A stretch of 64,000 nucleotides of DNA. Source: Microbacterium aurugineum. Lineage in GTDB: Bacteria; Actinomycetota; Actinomycetes; Actinomycetales; Microbacteriaceae. The notes under the pieces were generated by a model. It had not been told where the DNA came from and made no database searches. It was given only the letters and a program-made list of their open reading frames with translations. The stretch spans positions 3,171,411 to 3,235,410 of the forward strand of contig NZ_CP078078.1 in the NCBI RefSeq assembly GCF_023101205.1, given 5' to 3'. Position numbers and translations under genes: made by a program. Shown here piece after piece: positions 60,445 to 64,000 of this stretch (positions are counted from its first letter, which is position 1; the number at the start of each line of letters is the position of its first letter).

Positions 60445-61787
60445 AGCGCAAGCGAGGCGAGAGCCGCGTCGAGGGCGGCGTCTTCGTCGAGCTCCGCGAA
60501 CTCCACGGCGGCCGGGCCTCCGACGATCCCGACGAGCACGTTCTCGCCGGTCGCCGCACGCAGATTGATCCAGGTCGGGATCGCGACGTCTGCGCCCACG
60601 GCGTGCCAGATCGCCTCGTCGTTGTCCCAGAAGGGCTCATCCCATCGCAGCCACACGGTCTCGATCGCACCCATGCCGAGAGCGGAGACCGCGCCTCGGT
60701 TGGAGAACGGCAGCGGGGGATCGAACTCGATGCTGCGGTCCTGCAGCACCCCGAGCGGCACGGTCACGAGCACCCGGTCGAAGGACAGCGCCTCCCCCGT
60801 TCCGAGGCGCACGCTCACGCCCGTGTCGTCGTAGGCGAGGAGGGCGACCGGGGAGTTGAGCCCCACCCGCACGCCGTCGAGTGCGTGTTCGACGAACGGG
60901 GTGAGGTCGTCGCGCGCCGCGGTCAGATCCCCGGTGGGCAGCGGCGGGGCGAACCAGCTGGAGAGCTCATCGGCACCGGCACCACTGCGCGAGGCGAGGA
61001 GCGCGAGGAGAGCGGCGGTGCCAGGATCGGCGGGGTCGATGCCCGCCGCGGTCAGGGCATCGGCCACCGACGAGTCCTCCGGAGCAGCCTGCGACGCCGC
61101 CATGGCGGCCTCGAACGGCGCCGGGTCGACCGCGTCGATGTCGCCGTCGGGGGTGCGCCAGAGATCACCGGCCAGATCGACGATGCCGACCTCTCCGCCG
61201 CTCAGCTGGTCGAGCACCTCGGCGTCGTCCGCGCCGAACAGCCAGGCACCGAGCTGCACGGGCACCGGCCAGGAGTCGTCGACGCGGGAGGACACCCGTC
61301 CACCGACGCGGTCCCTCGCCTCGAAGACCGTCACCTGCATCCCGCCGCCCGCGAGCAGGGCGGCCGCGGTCGCACCGGCGAGGCCCGCACCGACCACGGC
61401 GACGCGTTCCCCCGATGTCGCCGGGATCAGGAGCTCCTCTGCGGCGCGCGCGCCCGAGGCGATGGCACCACGCACCGTTCCGGGGGCGTCTTCGTCGGTG
61501 GCCTCGCCCGCGAAGAACAGCCGATCGTCGACGGGCTTCGCCAGCGCGAGACGGGTGCCGGCGAGGACGCCGACGGGCGTGAAGCTGGCGGCGCCGAGCG
61601 AGAACGGGTCACTCGTCCAGGTGCTGCGGATGCTGCCGGCCGGCGCGGGGACACCGGGCGGCGGCTCAGGCTCGCGCGTCCGGGTGGGCGTGGGGGTCGG
61701 CGCGGGTTCCGGGGTGCAGGATGCGAGAAGCACCGAGGCGACGCCGGCTCCGGCGCCGAGGAGCAGAGTGCGGCGCGTGATCCTCAT
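60435..61787 (-). CDS. Amine-oxidase-like flavoprotein with apparently permuted domain order
   Basis: A 450-residue exported protein with a twin-arginine signal (ITRRTLLLGAG) and lipobox LASC (Cys24). After a Pro/Thr-rich linker, residues about 54-120 hold the segment that normally ends flavin amine oxidases: TWTSDPFSLGAASF and FFAGEATDEDAPGTVRGAIA. The usual N-terminal FAD fold comes next (VAVVGAGLAGATAAALLAGG at about 129, FEARDRVGGRV at about 155), and the protein ends at ALASLALYT, where the W-DP segment would usually follow. It probably oxidises an amine or other substrate at the outer membrane face. Confidence 0.85.
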   Translation of the reverse strand: MRITRRTLLLGAGAGVASVLLASCTPEPAPTPTPTRTREPEPPPGVPAPAGSIRSTWTSDPFSLGAASFTPVGVLAGTRLALAKPVDDRLFFAGEATDEDAPGTVRGAIASGARAAEELLIPATSGERVAVVGAGLAGATAAALLAGGGMQVTVFEARDRVGGRVSSRVDDSWPVPVQLGAWLFGADDAEVLDQLSGGEVGIVDLAGDLWRTPDGDIDAVDPAPFEAAMAASQAAPEDSSVADALTAAGIDPADPGTAALLALLASRSGAGADELSSWFAPPLPTGDLTAARDDLTPFVEHALDGVRVGLNSPVALLAYDDTGVSVRLGTGEALSFDRVLVTVPLGVLQDRSIEFDPPLPFSNRGAVSALGMGAIETVWLRWDEPFWDNDEAIWHAVGADVAIPTWINLRAATGENVLVGIVGGPAAVEFAELDEDAALDAALASLALYT

Positions 61788-61851
61788 CGTGTCGCCACTT
61801 TATCCCGCGCGGGTGGGTTCTGTCCGTCCGGCGGGACCACGCAGACGTGGC

Positions 61852-61945
61852 GAGTGTTCACAACTCCGCAGAAACACGGGGCAGCAGACGCAGAACTGGC
61901 CGGACTCACGCGAGGCCGACCAGTTCTGAGGAGTTGTGAACACTC
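61852..61945. repeat. Family C palindromic element
   Basis: Arms GAGTGTTCACAACTCCGCAG (61852 on) and TTCTGAGGAGTTGTGAACAC (61924 on) pair over 22 bases with one mismatch. The left and right arms match those at 5916-6002. The right arm touches the stop codon of the SRPBCC gene. Confidence 0.85.
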
Positions 61946-62921
61946 AGACGGTGAGCAGCTCGCGCTCCAGGCGGGCAAACGACTGCTCCATGCCGTCGGC
62001 CATGCCGGTGGCGAGGATCATGTCGCGCGTCTCCTTGTCCGGATACTCGACGAGGAGCGTGACGAGGGTCGCGCCGTCCTCCTCGTACAGGTTCAGGTCG
62101 TTGAGGGTCTCGGTCGGCATGCCCTGCATCCGCTCGGTGCTGACCGCGCGGCGCGGGGCGTCGATCAGCAGCGCCTCGCCCTCGAAGCCGAACGGCTGCC
62201 CCTCGGTGTCGCCCACCGGTGCCCAGGAGTTCCGGTACGACTGGCCCACCTCGGTGGCGGCGACGCACTCCGTCATCTCCCAGCCGTCGGGGCCAAGCAT
62301 CCACTGGCGGATGAGCTCGGGCTCGAAGTGCGCGCGCCAGACCAACTCGCGCGGCCCCTCGACGAGGCGGGTGATGCGCACGTGCGTGTCGTCGAGCAGC
62401 TCCACACGGGTGCCCTTGCCCTGCGCGTAGGCGCGGAGGTCCTGCAGAACGGCGTCGAGCTGCGCCATCGCCATCTTGATGCCCTCGACCTGGCCCATCT
62501 CGACGACCTGCTCGAGCGCATCGACCGAGTCGAAGTGACTCGTCGTGACCATGCGCGTGCCGTCGGCGGTGGACTCGAAGGCGAACGACATGCGCTGCGC
62601 CGGGAAGCCGTCGAGCGGTGTGCCGTCTTCATCGACGAAGGAGTCGATGACCTCGAAGCCGCGGGGCTCGTCGATCGATACGAACTCCCACGATCCGGAA
62701 GACTTCTCGCCGCGCGGGCCGTTCATCGAGTAGACGGCGCGGCCGCCGACGGTGTGGTCCCAGGCGGTGAACGTGGCCGGCCACCCGGGAGGGCCCCAGA
62801 AGCGCTCGAGCTGACGCGGGTCGGAGTATGCGCTCCACACCCGCTCGATGGGGGCGGCGAAGTCGGCGACGACGGTCATCGTCAGGTTCTCGGTGTCGGT
62901 GGTGACATCGGTGACGGGCAT
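61944..62921 (-). CDS. Two-domain SRPBCC (AHSA1-like) protein
   Basis: A 325-residue protein of two AHSA1-like START-fold domains. The first (about 12-160) carries FAAPIERVWSAYSDPRQLERFWGP, shown here in part, and GSWEFVSIDEPRGFEVIDSF. The second (about 170-325) carries VEGPRELVWRAHFEPELIRQ and WAPVGDTEGQPFGFEGEALL. The function is unknown; hydrophobic ligand binding is expected. It begins one base after the ArsR-type gene, a pairing common in actinobacteria. Confidence 0.88.
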   Translation of the reverse strand: MPVTDVTTDTENLTMTVVADFAAPIERVWSAYSDPRQLERFWGPPGWPATFTAWDHTVGGRAVYSMNGPRGEKSSGSWEFVSIDEPRGFEVIDSFVDEDGTPLDGFPAQRMSFAFESTADGTRMVTTSHFDSVDALEQVVEMGQVEGIKMAMAQLDAVLQDLRAYAQGKGTRVELLDDTHVRITRLVEGPRELVWRAHFEPELIRQWMLGPDGWEMTECVAATEVGQSYRNSWAPVGDTEGQPFGFEGEALLIDAPRRAVSTERMQGMPTETLNDLNLYEEDGATLVTLLVEYPDKETRDMILATGMADGMEQSFARLERELLTV

Positions 62922-62922
62922 T

Positions 62923-63312
62923 TCAGTCTCCTTGTTGCGGGTTCGTGGTGCCGGTGGTGTCGGCGGGACCTGACCGAGGCGTCTCGGCCAGCAGGTCGTC
63001 GAGTCGGGCGATGCGCGATCGCCACAGCTCTTCGTATCGGGCGAGGAGCGCCCTGGCGCGGGCGATCATCTCGGGGTTCGCGCGGACGAGCCGCTCGCGT
63101 CCCTCGGCGCGCTTGACGATGAGGTTCGCGGCCTCGAGCACGGCGACGTGCTTCTGCACCGCAGCGAACGACATCTCGTATTCGGTGGCGAGGGTCGAGA
63201 CGGACTGCTCCCGCTCGATCGTCCGGCGCAGGATGTCGCGCCGGGTCGACGTCGCCAGTGCGTGGAACACACGGTCGACCTCCGCTTCGCTCAACTCCGT
63301 TTGTACAACCAT
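62923..63312 (-). CDS. ArsR-family regulator
   Basis: A 129-residue winged-helix protein (VFHALATSTRRDILRRTIER; SFAAVQKHVAVLEAANLIVK) without the metal-binding cysteines of ArsR/SmtB, of the type coupled to SRPBCC genes. A perfect palindrome over its start codon and promoter implies self-repression. Confidence 0.92.
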   Translation of the reverse strand: MVVQTELSEAEVDRVFHALATSTRRDILRRTIEREQSVSTLATEYEMSFAAVQKHVAVLEAANLIVKRAEGRERLVRANPEMIARARALLARYEELWRSRIARLDDLLAETPRSGPADTTGTTNPQQGD

Positions 63313-63322
63313 TTGGTTGTAC
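63303..63322. promoter_or_regulatory. ArsR-type operator over the start codon
   Basis: GTACAACCA-TT-TGGTTGTAC: perfect 9-base arms. It includes the ATG at 63312 and touches the minus-strand -10 box TAACGT (63326-63321). Confidence 0.8.
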
Positions 63323-63352
63323 GTTAGACCTGCGCGAAGACCCTGTCAAGAG

Positions 63353-64000
63353 TCAGTCGACCGTCAGGCCCAGCAGGCGGTACCCCATCCCGGGCTCGGT
63401 GATGATGTGCACCGGCTCCGACGGCGTGTCCTCGAGCTTCTTGCGGAGCTGCGACACGTACAGACGCAGGTACCCGGTGTCCTCGATGTGCTCGTTGCCC
63501 CAGATGGCCGTGAGGAGCGTCTGCCGAGTGACGAGCTTGCCGGCGTTGCGGATGAGGATGTCGATCATCTGCCACTCCGTCGGGGTGAGCCGGATCTGCC
63601 GGTTGCCGTCGGAGGACTCGCGGGAGACGCTGCGTGCGGCGAGATCGATGGTGATGTCTCCGAGCCGGACGAGGGGAAGTGCTTCTTCCTGGGGCACCCG
63701 GCGGGTCAGGGCTCTGATCCGGGCGAGGAGCTCCTCGACGGCGAAAGGCTTGGTGATGTAGTCGTCGGCGCCGGCGTCGAGCGCCTCGACCTTGTCGGAG
63801 GCACCCGCCCGCCCCGAGACGACGAGGATCGGCGCCGCGGACCATCCGCGAATTCCATGGATCACCTCGATCCCGTCGAGCTTCGGCATACCCAGATCGA
63901 GGAGGAACAGGTCTGCGTGGTGATCGATGGCCGCGGCGATGGCGGCGGCGCCATCCGATGCCGTGACCACGTCGTATCCCTTGGCCGTGAGGGTGATGCG
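63353..64000 (-). CDS. KdpE-like response regulator (5' end outside window)
   Basis: The frame is open to the window edge, with 215 residues visible. Upstream of the GTG at 63970 it continues as RITLTAKGYD, matching KdpE, so the start lies beyond the window. The receiver has the phospho-Asp in LFLLDLGMPKLDG and Lys in ITKPF. The winged helix has LTPTEWQMIDIL and DTGYLRLYVSQLRKKL, very close to the KdpE at 5123-5794. A kinase gene probably lies upstream outside the window. Confidence 0.9.
   Translation of the reverse strand, partial: RITLTAKGYDVVTASDGAAAIAAAIDHHADLFLLDLGMPKLDGIEVIHGIRGWSAAPILVVSGRAGASDKVEALDAGADDYITKPFAVEELLARIRALTRRVPQEEALPLVRLGDITIDLAARSVSRESSDGNRQIRLTPTEWQMIDILIRNAGKLVTRQTLLTAIWGNEHIEDTGYLRLYVSQLRKKLEDTPSEPVHIITEPGMGYRLLGLTVD

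Noticed and set aside
59949..63116. Open plus-strand frame of 1055 codons through the amine-oxidase and SRPBCC region
   Set aside because: Shadow of three minus-strand genes with clear domains.

Overview
The window is about 70% G+C, densely packed, and full of same-strand genes with 4-base ATGA/GTGA overlaps. Actinobacterial traits are common: DUF3516 Ski2-like helicase, GTG starts, IdeR/DtxR-type iron boxes, split two-component operons, and -10 boxes (TANNNT) placed 6-7 bases before the start codon, the mark of leaderless transcripts. The gene content fits Microbacteriaceae, most likely Microbacterium; this is inferred from protein character only. No rRNA, tRNA, IS element, prophage or CRISPR array was seen. 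No stretch longer than 300 bases lacks a gene; the larger gaps (5795-5971, 17364-17605, 24100-24297, 25012-25195, 53546-53705, 54150-54306) hold promoters, operators or palindromic repeats.

Layout. 1-5794: PaiB-like protein (cut by the window edge), GNAT acetyltransferase, ArsB/SLC13-type permease, and a kdpDE pair with no kdpFABC beside it. 5831-8440: TspO-like protein, TetR regulator and the haloperoxidase-type hydrolase it probably represses. 8448-17463: eight genes on the minus strand forming two siderophore-iron importers and a siderophore-interacting reductase behind iron boxes. 17550-22230: cold-shock protein with a clear terminator, a large LuxR/LAL regulator, a small protein and a DUF998 membrane protein. 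22304-28133: FUSC transporter, AlkD-like protein, DeoD, DUF3516 helicase and a VOC protein.

28174-33793 is a vancomycin-resistance-like cassette: vanY-type peptidase, racemase, D-Ala-D-X ligase and membrane acyltransferase in one overlapping operon, divergent from a VanRS-type pair. The membrane acyltransferase and racemase are the two halves of VanT, here as separate genes; specificity residues in racemase and ligase differ from housekeeping enzymes. 33877-39109 is a polyol-type ABC uptake and dehydrogenase cluster with a SorC regulator. 39119-40627 is an unusual zinc-ribbon SDR.

40668-53633 looks like one GntR-controlled regulon. One arm is GH42 beta-galactosidase, two GcvP-like PLP subunits, an ATP-NAD/AcoX-type kinase and an SDR. 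The other arm is a sugar-binding lipoprotein, two permeases and a GH63-like hydrolase. The same 14-base operator sequence precedes both arms. The GcvP-like subunits have lost many glycine-decarboxylase motifs and no gcvT or gcvH is present, so the substrate is probably not glycine. This is the best candidate here for an undescribed pathway.

53706-64000: M4 protealysin-like protease with an emfourin-like inhibitor gene, MscS channel, RNase HI with an added C-terminal RHH-like tail, FAD monooxygenase divergent from TetR, Pr6Pr membrane protein, an amine-oxidase-like protein whose C-terminal FAD segment sits at its N-terminus (apparent circular permutation), a two-domain SRPBCC protein with its ArsR repressor, and a second KdpE-like regulator cut by the window end.

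At least three families of dispersed intergenic palindromes (here called A, B, C) recur, and another long palindrome is inserted in frame inside the kinase gene.
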